Assembly (NCBI GenBank): GCA_964436975.1
Contig: CAYTET010000031.1
Coordinates: 1 to 22,556 of the forward strand
Source of the DNA: CAYTET01 sp964436975
GTDB taxonomy: Bacteria > Bacillota_I > Bacilli_A > Erysipelotrichales > Erysipelotrichaceae
Direction: 5' to 3'
Length of the DNA stretch: 22,556 bases
The notes beneath the pieces were generated by a model. It was given only the letters and a program-made list of their open reading frames with translations, made no database searches and was not told where the DNA came from. Shown in pieces: positions 7,995-14,784 of this stretch (positions within the stretch are counted from its first letter, which is position 1; the number at the start of each line of letters is the position of its first letter). Made by a program: the position numbers and the translations under genes.

Positions 7995-8031
7995 GAATAG
8001 AAAACCGGTCCCTGCATGGCAGCGGCCGGTT
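7995..8031 (-). terminator. Rho-independent terminator after ackA
   Basis: On the minus strand AACCGG (8031-8026) pairs with CCGGTT (8008-8003). An inner CTGC-CAT-GCAG hairpin sits across a small internal loop, and TTTTCTATT follows. It lies 8 bases past the ackA stop and separates ackA from the nrnA-dnaE unit, although the T-tract is interrupted and some read-through is likely. Confidence 0.65.
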
Positions 8032-8038
8032 CGCAATT

Positions 8039-9238
8039 TTACTTTAAATTCAGCAGTCTTACCGTGTCACGGGCAATGACCAGCTCTTCATTTGTCGGGA
8101 TAACCCAGACATCAATGCTTGAATCCGGCGTGGAAATGCGGGCTTCCGTGCCATGGACCGTCTGGTTGAACTCATGGTCAATTTTGACGCCCAGCGGCTC
8201 GGTCAGCAGATCCAAAGCCTCGGCGCGGACACTGGCATCATTTTCGCCCAGCCCGGCAGTCATGATGATGCCGTCAACATGGCCCAGCTGGACATAATAT
8301 GATCCGATATAGCCGGCAACTCTTTGGGCATACATCTTGCGGGCCAGAATGGCTTTCGGATTGCCCTCTTTGAAGGCCTTGTCGACATCACGGGCATCCG
8401 AAGAGATTCCGGAGATACCCAGCATGCCGCTTTTGCGGTTGAATTCATTGATGATTTCCTTGGCATCCTTGCCGGTCTTATCCATCAGATAAGGAACCAG
8501 TGACGGATCGACATCACCGCTGCGGGCCCCCATCATGATTCCGGCTAAGGGGGTAAAGCCCATTGAGGTATTGATGCACTTTCCGGCCTTGATGGCGCAT
8601 AGCGAGGCACCGTTGCCTAAATGGCAGGAAATGACATTGACATCCTTTTCATCTTTGCCGACCAGCTGGGCATAGCGGCGCATGACATACTGGTGGGAAG
8701 TGCCGTGGAAGCCGTAGCGGCGGGCTTTATACTTTTCATAGTACTCATAGGGAATCGGGTACAGATATGTTTCCGGAGCCATCGTCTGATGGAACGCCGT
8801 ATCGTAGACGGTGACATGGCGCACATTGGGCAGAGCATCCGCAAAGGCTTTATAGCCGGTATAGTTGGGCACCATGTGCAGCGGCCCCATTTCTTTCATA
8901 TTGAGAATATCCTGGGCTACTTCGGGAGTGCAGATTGTTGATTCCTTGTATTTCTCTTCCCCATGCAGAACCCGGTGGCCGATGGCGTTGATCTCATCGA
9001 GATGATCAACAACATGGTAGTCGACCAAGGCCTTCAGCAGCAGATCCACGGCTTCCTTATGGTCCTTGATCGGTCTTTCCTGCTTGATTTTCTCACCCTT
9101 CACCTTGATGGTGAAAATGCCTTCCTCCAGGCCGATTCTTTCAAAATTGCCTTCGGTAAGCACGATTTCTTCCGGCATCTGAAAAAGTTTGAACTTTAAA
9201 GATGAACTGCCGGCATTAACAGCCATAACCTTACTCAT
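8039..9238 (-). CDS. ackA: Acetate kinase
   Basis: Acetate kinase (399 residues, the normal length) interconverts acetyl phosphate + ADP and acetate + ATP. It is the ATP-yielding last step of mixed-acid fermentation and also sets the acetyl-phosphate level. The ASKHA-fold signatures are complete: VNAGSSSLKF with Asn8, GHRVLHG with Arg89, GPLH with His121, VYDTAFHQT with Asp146, YGFHGTSH with His178, HLGNGAS, MGARSGDVDPS with Arg239, and PTNEE near the C-terminus. The ribosome binding site GAGGAGGAG lies inside the last codons of ylxM, 5 bases before the start, so ackA is part of the smc-ftsY-ylxM unit rather than beside pta. No pta is seen in the window. Confidence 0.98.
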   Translation of the reverse strand: MSKVMAVNAGSSSLKFKLFQMPEEIVLTEGNFERIGLEEGIFTIKVKGEKIKQERPIKDHKEAVDLLLKALVDYHVVDHLDEINAIGHRVLHGEEKYKESTICTPEVAQDILNMKEMGPLHMVPNYTGYKAFADALPNVRHVTVYDTAFHQTMAPETYLYPIPYEYYEKYKARRYGFHGTSHQYVMRRYAQLVGKDEKDVNVISCHLGNGASLCAIKAGKCINTSMGFTPLAGIMMGARSGDVDPSLVPYLMDKTGKDAKEIINEFNRKSGMLGISGISSDARDVDKAFKEGNPKAILARKMYAQRVAGYIGSYYVQLGHVDGIIMTAGLGENDASVRAEALDLLTEPLGVKIDHEFNQTVHGTEARISTPDSSIDVWVIPTNEELVIARDTVRLLNLK

Positions 9239-9243
9239 AGTGG

Positions 9244-9564
9244 TTACTCCTCCTCTTTTTTCAGTAAATCATCTACAATCGATGTTACTTTCGAATCATT
9301 TAAATCCATCAGCTTCTGATATATTTTCATCCGGTAGCTGTAATCAGCATACAGGTGCAGTTTCTCTTCATAGTCAAGCAGCTGCTGGCGGCCGATATTC
9401 AGAGAATCAAAGACCGCCGCCCGGCTGATCGCAAGGTTCTGGCCGATTTCAGAAAGGGAAAGATCTTCACCGTAGTACCAGTTCAGTATCATCTGCTGCT
9501 TTTCGGTCAGCAGGCTCTGGTAGAAAGGCAGCAATTCATTGATCTGGTCCCTTTTTTCACTCAT
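9244..9564 (-). CDS. ylxM: YlxM-family helix-turn-helix protein (UPF0122)
   Basis: This is a small sigma-70 region-4-like helix-turn-helix protein. Here the family pattern is FYQSLLTEKQQMILNWYY, then DLSLSEIGQNLAISRAAVFD, then a C-terminal helix. In many Bacillota it sits beside the signal recognition particle genes and is thought to modulate SRP. I chose the ATG at 9564 (106 residues) because GGGTGATGG precedes it and the product then aligns with known YlxM N-termini. A GTG (9573) and an ATG (9570) further upstream in frame are less likely. It overlaps the end of ftsY by 8 bases. Its usual downstream neighbour ffh is missing; ackA follows instead. Confidence 0.9.
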   Translation of the reverse strand: MSEKRDQINELLPFYQSLLTEKQQMILNWYYGEDLSLSEIGQNLAISRAAVFDSLNIGRQQLLDYEEKLHLYADYSYRMKIYQKLMDLNDSKVTSIVDDLLKKEEE

Positions 9565-10510
9565 CGCCATCACCCAGCAGGGTATTCAGATAATCATTGA
9601 TATCAAACGGAATCAGATCATTGATCTTCTCGCCGACGGTCATGAAGCGGACAGCCAGATTATACTGGTCCCGGATGGCCAGAAAAATGCCGCCCCGGGA
9701 AGTGCCATCCATCTTAGTCAGAATAACGCCGCTGACCTGGCTGCTGGCAATGAAATTGGCCGCCTGGGATAACCCGTTTTGGCCGGTAGTGGCATCGACG
9801 GTCAGCCAGATCTGCTGGGGAGCATTTTCAATCTCCCGGCCGATCACTTTTTTCATCTTGCTGAGCTCATTCATCAGATTTACTTTATTCTGCAGCCTTC
9901 CGGCCGTATCAGCGATGATGATCTGAACCGGATGCTGCTTGTAATAGCGGCAGCCGTCGACAAGAACACTGGACGGATCGGCATTGACCGCCCCGCTGAA
10001 GCAGTGGATCTGCAGCTGTTCGCACCATTTCTCAATCTGCTGAATGGCGCCGGCCCTGAAAGTATCGGCCGCAATAACTCCGACGCTGTACCCCTGCTTC
10101 ATGTAATAGCAGGCCAGCTTGGAAATTGAAGTCGTCTTGCCTGAGCCGTTGACTCCGACCATCAGGATGACATTTATCCCCTGCTTACTGAAAGTAAGGG
10201 GCGGGATATGATCCTGATCATACAGCTGGTCAATCTGATAAAGCAGACAGTCAACCGCCTGACTGGTGGTTGTAAGATTATAATCCTGGTAATCTTTTAA
10301 AACGGCTGCGACAAGCTTTTCCGCTGCCGGCAGACCGACATCGGCCTGAATCAGCACGGCCAGCATCTCTTCCTGGGCGGCGCTGTCAAAAGGCTGGCGG
10401 CTCTCAGCCAGGGCATTCAGATGCACTCCGAAGCTGTGATGCAGACTGCCATAGCCGGCCTGGTATTCGCTGATCTGCTCTTTTTTACCGGTCCGTTTGA
10501 ACAGATTCAT
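9557..10510 (-). CDS. ftsY: Signal recognition particle receptor FtsY
   Basis: FtsY is the SRP-receptor GTPase that docks SRP-ribosome complexes at the membrane. With the start at 10510 it has 317 residues: a short N domain (about 1-100) and a G domain with GVNGSGKTT (119-127), AADTFRAGA, DTAGR (201-205) and TKMDG (265-269), ending VGEKINDLIPF. The long acidic A domain of some homologues is absent. A TTG further upstream (10531) would extend the frame, but AGGAGGG at 10525-10519 lies 8 bases before ATG 10510, which decides the start. The gene overlaps the smc end by 26 bases and ylxM by 8, so the three are co-transcribed. Confidence 0.96.
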   Translation of the reverse strand: MNLFKRTGKKEQISEYQAGYGSLHHSFGVHLNALAESRQPFDSAAQEEMLAVLIQADVGLPAAEKLVAAVLKDYQDYNLTTTSQAVDCLLYQIDQLYDQDHIPPLTFSKQGINVILMVGVNGSGKTTSISKLACYYMKQGYSVGVIAADTFRAGAIQQIEKWCEQLQIHCFSGAVNADPSSVLVDGCRYYKQHPVQIIIADTAGRLQNKVNLMNELSKMKKVIGREIENAPQQIWLTVDATTGQNGLSQAANFIASSQVSGVILTKMDGTSRGGIFLAIRDQYNLAVRFMTVGEKINDLIPFDINDYLNTLLGDGDE

Positions 10511-13439
10511 CTTCGCGGCCCTCCTGCGCAAAAGCTAAGGCATCTTTCAATTTGACTTTGATAAGCTTGCTGACACCCCGGGTGGGCATGGTCACACCAT
10601 ACAGAACATCACATTCGGTCATGGTACCGGGCCGGTGGGTGATGACAATGAACTGGGTATCCGTTGAGAACTGGTGGATATAACTGGCATAGCGGTTGAC
10701 GTTGCCTTCATCCAGGGAGGCTTCAACTTCATCAAAGATGCACAGCGGCATCGGCCGGGACTTTAAAATGGCAAACAGAACGCAGATGGCAATCATTGAT
10801 TTTTCACCGCCGGAAAACAGGCGGATATTTTTAACCGTCTTTCCGGGCGGCTGGACATCAATGTCAATGCCGGCATTCAGATAGTCATCTGAATCATCTT
10901 CCAGCCGCAGCCGGGCTTTGCCACCGCCAAAGAACACCGTAAAGACATCCGGCAAATTGCTGTTGATACGGTTGAACATTTCCTTGAACTGCACCGTCAT
11001 CACATCATCCATCTCGTTGATGGCCTGCAGCAGTTTTTCACGGCTTTCCTTCAGGTCATCAAGCTGCTTGGTTAAGAACTGGTAACGTTCATTTATTTCT
11101 TCAAACTGCTCGGGCGCTTCCATGTTAATATTGCCCAGCTCGCTAATTTCCATGCGCAGCTGGCTGACTTCCGTCTTGGCTTCGTCAAGGTCGCCTTCAA
11201 AAGGCAGCTGACTGGCATGTTCAAAAGTCATCTGGTAATCATGCATCAGTCTGTCCAGATGAGTATCACGCAGGGTTTCAAGCTTCGTCTTGTTGACCTG
11301 GGCCTGGGAGCGGAGCCGATTGACATCGCTCAGTTCACTGCGCTTCTGGCGCAGCTGGCTTTCTTTGCGGGCCAGTTCGGTATTGGCCTTCATATAGCGG
11401 CCGCGCTTGGCCGAAATGTCATTGGTCAGACTGTCGCGGGCGGCATAGTTTTCGTTTAATGAGGCGGTCAGCTGGTCAATAGTCGAAGGAAGGCTGCTCT
11501 TTTCCGGATTAAGGGAATCGTACTGCTCCTTCAGATTCTCATATTTGGATCGCTTAATGGCCAGAACCTGTTCAAGCTGGGCTTTTTCAATCCGCTTTTG
11601 GACCAGGTCGTCATCAATCCGGGTTTTCTGGTGATTCATCTTGCTGTACTGGTTATAGAAATCATCGGCTTCTTTTTTAGCCGCTTCCACGGTGATGCTC
11701 AGTTTGTCAAATTCCTGCTGAACGGTCAGGGGTGATTCAATAGAGCGGTTGAAACCGCCGGTCATGGAGCCGCCGCGGTGAACGACATCCCCTTCCAGGG
11801 TGACTATCTTATACTGCCGGCTCAGCCGTCCGGACAGTTCATTGGCCGCCGGCAGATCCCGGCAGACCAGAACATTGCCCAACAGTGACAGCAGAATGCC
11901 GTCATATTTCTCATCGCATTCGACAAAGTCGGAAGCCAGACCAAGAAAGCCGTCTGTATGATCAGCCACAAACTGGTGATCCTTATTGACATAATGGGGC
12001 TGCATAACCGTCATTGGCAGAAAAGTAGCCCGGCCGCTGTGATTCTTCTTTAAAAAGGAGATCGCCCGGCGGGCCGCGGCTTCATCAGTGGTAATGATAT
12101 GATAAACCGCTGCTCCCAGCGCTACTGAAACTGCCAGCTGGTAGCCCTCGTCCGGGGTAAAGCAGCTGGATACAACATCGCAGATTCCCGGCAGGGCGCT
12201 TTTGGCATCAATGACACTCTTAACGCCCATCTGATTCTGAAACGGAGCCTTAAGCTGGGCATCCAGAACCATGCGGCGGTTATTCAAATGATTGTATTTA
12301 TTGTTGGCATCATCCAGGCTGTTTTTAAGTCCGGTCAGATTCTGGTCGGCGGTTTCAAGCTGACTGGCGGTCAGTTCGATATCAGCGGTCAGTTCATCAT
12401 AGCGCTTCTGCCGGTCATTGTATTCACTCTGGGCACTTTCAAAAAGCCGGCCCAGTTCGGCCAGCCGGTCGGCGCTGTTGGAAGAAGAGGCCAGAACATA
12501 TTTGCTCTTCTCATCAACTTCAACCTTGCGCTTTTCCAGCGTCTGGATCTCGTTTATTACCTGCAGAAGATTATCCTGTTTCTTCTGCACTTCATTATCC
12601 AGCTTCTTGGTCTCCCCTTTCAGCTGGTCAATTTCTTCTTCAATCTGACCGATTGAAGCCGTGGCGGCTGTTTCCTTATAGTCCGAGTCGCTCAGCTGCT
12701 GGTCTAAAGTGGCAATGTCATTGGCATAGCTGTTGATATCACTGACCAGAACCGCAATTTCAATTTGGTTCAGTCTTTCTTTTTTCTGCCGGTAGGCCTG
12801 GGCTTTGCCGGCCTGTCTTTCCAAAGGCTTGACCTGTTTTTCCAGTTCGCCGACAACATCCATCATCCGGTCAACATTCTGCTGGGTGCGCTCAAGCTTG
12901 TTAAGCGATTCAATCTTGCGCTTCTTATACTTGGCTACCCCGGCCGCCTCTTCAAATAAAGCCCGCCGCTCGATCGGCTTGGCTTCGGCAAAATCGGCAA
13001 TATTGTTCTGGGAGATAATGGAAAGAGAATCCTTGCCCAGACCGGTATCCAGGGTCAGATCAACAATATCCTTCAGCTTGCAGCGCTGCTTATTAATGAA
13101 GTATTCCCCTTCTCCGGAAATGCCATCCAGCCGGCGGGTTATCTCGACTTCCTCATAATCAATATTCAGAAAATGCTTGGAATTATCAAAAAGAAGCGAA
13201 ACTTCAGCGCGGTTGACCGCTCTTTTATCCTGGGAACCTGAAAAAATGACATCGGTCATTGCCGTGCCACGCATATTTTTAGCCGACTGTTCGCCTAAGA
13301 CCCAGCGGATAGCATCGGTAATATTGCTTTTACCGCAGCCATTGGGTCCGACAACACCTGTAAAATCGGATTCGAAGTTAATGACGGTATATTCGGCAAA
13401 AGACTTGAATCCCTGCATTTCAATGCGCTTTAAAAACAT
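10485..13439 (-). CDS. smc: Chromosome segregation ATPase SMC, short-armed
   Basis: SMC is the condensin ATPase that, with ScpA/ScpB, organises and segregates the chromosome by DNA loop formation. The N-terminal head has Walker A GPNGCGKSN (31-39). Coiled coil runs over about 165-400. The hinge (about 403-565) ends in the RGGSMTGG motif. A second coil covers about 570-775, and the C-terminal head has signature LFSGGEKS (874-881) and Walker B IFDEVEASLD (901-910). All ATPase motifs are intact. At 984 residues it is about 200 shorter than the usual 1,180 or so. The loss is shared by the two coil arms, so it is a compact variant rather than a broken gene. The ribosome binding site GAGGTAGG lies just before ATG 13439. 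The gene leads the smc-ftsY-ylxM-ackA unit; the usual upstream rnc is not here. Confidence 0.96.
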   Translation of the reverse strand: MFLKRIEMQGFKSFAEYTVINFESDFTGVVGPNGCGKSNITDAIRWVLGEQSAKNMRGTAMTDVIFSGSQDKRAVNRAEVSLLFDNSKHFLNIDYEEVEITRRLDGISGEGEYFINKQRCKLKDIVDLTLDTGLGKDSLSIISQNNIADFAEAKPIERRALFEEAAGVAKYKKRKIESLNKLERTQQNVDRMMDVVGELEKQVKPLERQAGKAQAYRQKKERLNQIEIAVLVSDINSYANDIATLDQQLSDSDYKETAATASIGQIEEEIDQLKGETKKLDNEVQKKQDNLLQVINEIQTLEKRKVEVDEKSKYVLASSSNSADRLAELGRLFESAQSEYNDRQKRYDELTADIELTASQLETADQNLTGLKNSLDDANNKYNHLNNRRMVLDAQLKAPFQNQMGVKSVIDAKSALPGICDVVSSCFTPDEGYQLAVSVALGAAVYHIITTDEAAARRAISFLKKNHSGRATFLPMTVMQPHYVNKDHQFVADHTDGFLGLASDFVECDEKYDGILLSLLGNVLVCRDLPAANELSGRLSRQYKIVTLEGDVVHRGGSMTGGFNRSIESPLTVQQEFDKLSITVEAAKKEADDFYNQYSKMNHQKTRIDDDLVQKRIEKAQLEQVLAIKRSKYENLKEQYDSLNPEKSSLPSTIDQLTASLNENYAARDSLTNDISAKRGRYMKANTELARKESQLRQKRSELSDVNRLRSQAQVNKTKLETLRDTHLDRLMHDYQMTFEHASQLPFEGDLDEAKTEVSQLRMEISELGNINMEAPEQFEEINERYQFLTKQLDDLKESREKLLQAINEMDDVMTVQFKEMFNRINSNLPDVFTVFFGGGKARLRLEDDSDDYLNAGIDIDVQPPGKTVKNIRLFSGGEKSMIAICVLFAILKSRPMPLCIFDEVEASLDEGNVNRYASYIHQFSTDTQFIVITHRPGTMTECDVLYGVTMPTRGVSKLIKVKLKDALAFAQEGREDESVQTDR
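10519..10525 (-). promoter_or_regulatory. ftsY ribosome binding site inside smc
   Basis: AGGAGGG on the minus strand lies 8 bases before ATG 10510, within the last codons of smc. It fixes the ftsY start and rules out the in-frame TTG at 10531, which lies upstream of the site itself. Confidence 0.85.
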
Positions 13440-13462
13440 GACCTACCTCACTTCACCTGTCT

Positions 13463-13491
13463 ATTATACTCAATACCGGCTTTAAATTACA
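13463..13491 (-). promoter_or_regulatory. Candidate smc promoter
   Basis: A perfect TATAAT (13468-13463) sits 23 bases before the smc start codon. With a 17-bp spacer the -35 box would be TGTAAT (13491-13486), a poor match. The 54-bp gap to the upstream transporter gene is the only place an smc unit promoter could lie close to the gene. The -10 is strong, the -35 weak. Confidence 0.5.
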
Positions 13492-13493
13492 TA

Positions 13494-14639
13494 TCAACCC
13501 ATAAAATTTCGATCAAAATGAAATTCGAAATTAATTTTGGGATAGTCCTTTTTCAAGGCTTCCGTAAGGATTTGACTGATCTGTTCATCACTCATTTTCA
13601 ATGAATAAGGCACCAGAATATCAAAAGTCCAGGTTTCATCCGGGTTATAGAGAACACGGAAATCATGGAATGACATGGCTTCATCAATGCCGGTCAGCAG
13701 GGCTGTGATATTCTGTTTGGCGGCCGCATAAAACTTGTTGTTGAGGATCACCGGATCCATATGGATGACCATTTCCACCCCTGTCTGCCGGTACAGTTCC
13801 CTTTCCAGCTTATCAATAATGTTATGGGCCTTATATACGGTCTGATAGCCGTCCACTTCGACATGAACGCTTCCAACCTGCTTATTCGGTCCGTAATTGT
13901 GCACCAGCAGGTCATGAACGCCCAGAATGCCGTCAGTTGCAGCAATAATATCCATGATTTTCTCAATCTTTTCCGGACTGCAGGGCTGGCCCAGCAGCTC
14001 GGAGATTGTATTGCTCAGAATTTTTATGCCGCCATACAGAATCAGCACACTGACAAACAGGCCGACAATGCCGTCAACCGGAAAGCTAAGAAACGGCGCC
14101 GCCGCATAAGAGATAAAGGTCACCGAAGTAGAGGCGGCATCCGAGAAGCTGTCGCTGCTGACAGCCTGCAGGACGGTCGAATTGCTGACAAGGGCCAGCT
14201 GACGGTTGAAAAAGCCCATCCACAGCTTGACGGCAATGGAAACCGCCAGACCGATAATGACCCAATAAGAAAATACCAGGGCCTGCGGATCAATAATGCG
14301 CTGATAGGAAGTTTTGAGCAGTTCCAGACCAACGATGATTATCAATACGGCGATGGCCTGGCTGATCATATATTCGATCCGGCCGTGGCCGAAAGGATGC
14401 GAAGGATCAGCCGGCTTGGCCGCCAGTTTGTAGCCGAAAATGGTAATAAGGCAGGAAGCACAGTCCGACAGGTTATTGACCGCATCACTGCAGATAGCCA
14501 CGGAATGACTGATGATGCCCAGCAGCATTTTTAAAGCGGCCAGGGATATATTGCAGATAAGGCCGATTGTGCTTGATAGGGTTCCGGCACTGCCGCTGTC
14601 TTTTTTATTAAGAAAACGGGCAATAATTTTGTTTGTCAT
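13494..14639 (-). CDS. Cation diffusion facilitator transporter, probably Mn2+ type
   Basis: This CDF-family metal/proton antiporter (381 residues) is an inner-membrane homodimer that exports divalent metal. About six TM helices fill residues 20-215, and a cytoplasmic ferredoxin-like domain (about 220-300) has the usual GVHDLLVHNYG and HMDPV. After TM2 comes the family motif HPFGHG (81-86). By alignment with E. coli FieF the metal-site quartet is Asn55/Asp59 (NNLSD) in TM2 and Asp163/Asp167 (DSFSD) in TM5. That N/DxxxD plus DxxxD pattern is reported for manganese exporters such as streptococcal MntE, not the HxxxD of zinc exporters, so Mn2+ is the best guess. About 75 residues beyond the usual C-terminal domain are of unknown role. 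No clear ribosome binding site or promoter is seen. Confidence 0.92.
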   Translation of the reverse strand: MTNKIIARFLNKKDSGSAGTLSSTIGLICNISLAALKMLLGIISHSVAICSDAVNNLSDCASCLITIFGYKLAAKPADPSHPFGHGRIEYMISQAIAVLIIIVGLELLKTSYQRIIDPQALVFSYWVIIGLAVSIAVKLWMGFFNRQLALVSNSTVLQAVSSDSFSDAASTSVTFISYAAAPFLSFPVDGIVGLFVSVLILYGGIKILSNTISELLGQPCSPEKIEKIMDIIAATDGILGVHDLLVHNYGPNKQVGSVHVEVDGYQTVYKAHNIIDKLERELYRQTGVEMVIHMDPVILNNKFYAAAKQNITALLTGIDEAMSFHDFRVLYNPDETWTFDILVPYSLKMSDEQISQILTEALKKDYPKINFEFHFDRNFMG

Positions 14640-14784
14640 GAAATGATTCTAGCGCACTATTTAATGTTAAGATACGCTAACTTGACAGGCGGCTGTATTG
14701 CGGGCCGGCCGGGAACATAAAATTATGTGAAATTTACGCAGAATAAAGGTATAATAAGCGGGTATGCCAGAGAAAGGAAATACA
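14640..14784. promoter_or_regulatory. Divergent intergenic region between transporter and ligase genes
   Basis: This 145-bp gap separates two genes transcribed away from each other. It holds the ligase promoter (14727-14755), a GC-rich stretch with the palindrome GGCCGGCC near 14704-14711, and an inverted repeat ACATAA-AA-TTATGT (14715-14728) touching the ligase -35 box. I found no convincing promoter for the transporter on the minus strand; TAGAAT just before its ATG lacks a -35. Confidence 0.45.
14727..14755 (+). promoter_or_regulatory. Promoter of the acyl-CoA-ligase-like gene
   Basis: A perfect TATAAT (14750-14755) is preceded at 17 bp by GTGAAA (14727-14732), which matches the -35 consensus at 4 of 6 positions. 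Transcription should start near 14762. That puts the ATG at 14764 essentially at the RNA end and supports the downstream ATG 14785, preceded by AAAGGA (14773-14778), as the true start. Confidence 0.65.

Noticed and set aside
10511..10531. TTG start that would lengthen FtsY by 7 residues
   Set aside because: The ribosome binding site AGGAGGG lies downstream of this codon and is correctly spaced for ATG 10510.
13761..14534. Long plus-strand open frame (257 codons) opposite the transporter gene
   Set aside because: It is antisense to a clear CDF transporter, lacks a ribosome binding site, and its composition is that of a reversed coding frame.
14764..14784. Upstream ATG as start of the ligase gene
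   Set aside because: The promoter predicts an RNA start right at this ATG, and a good ribosome binding site precedes ATG 14785.
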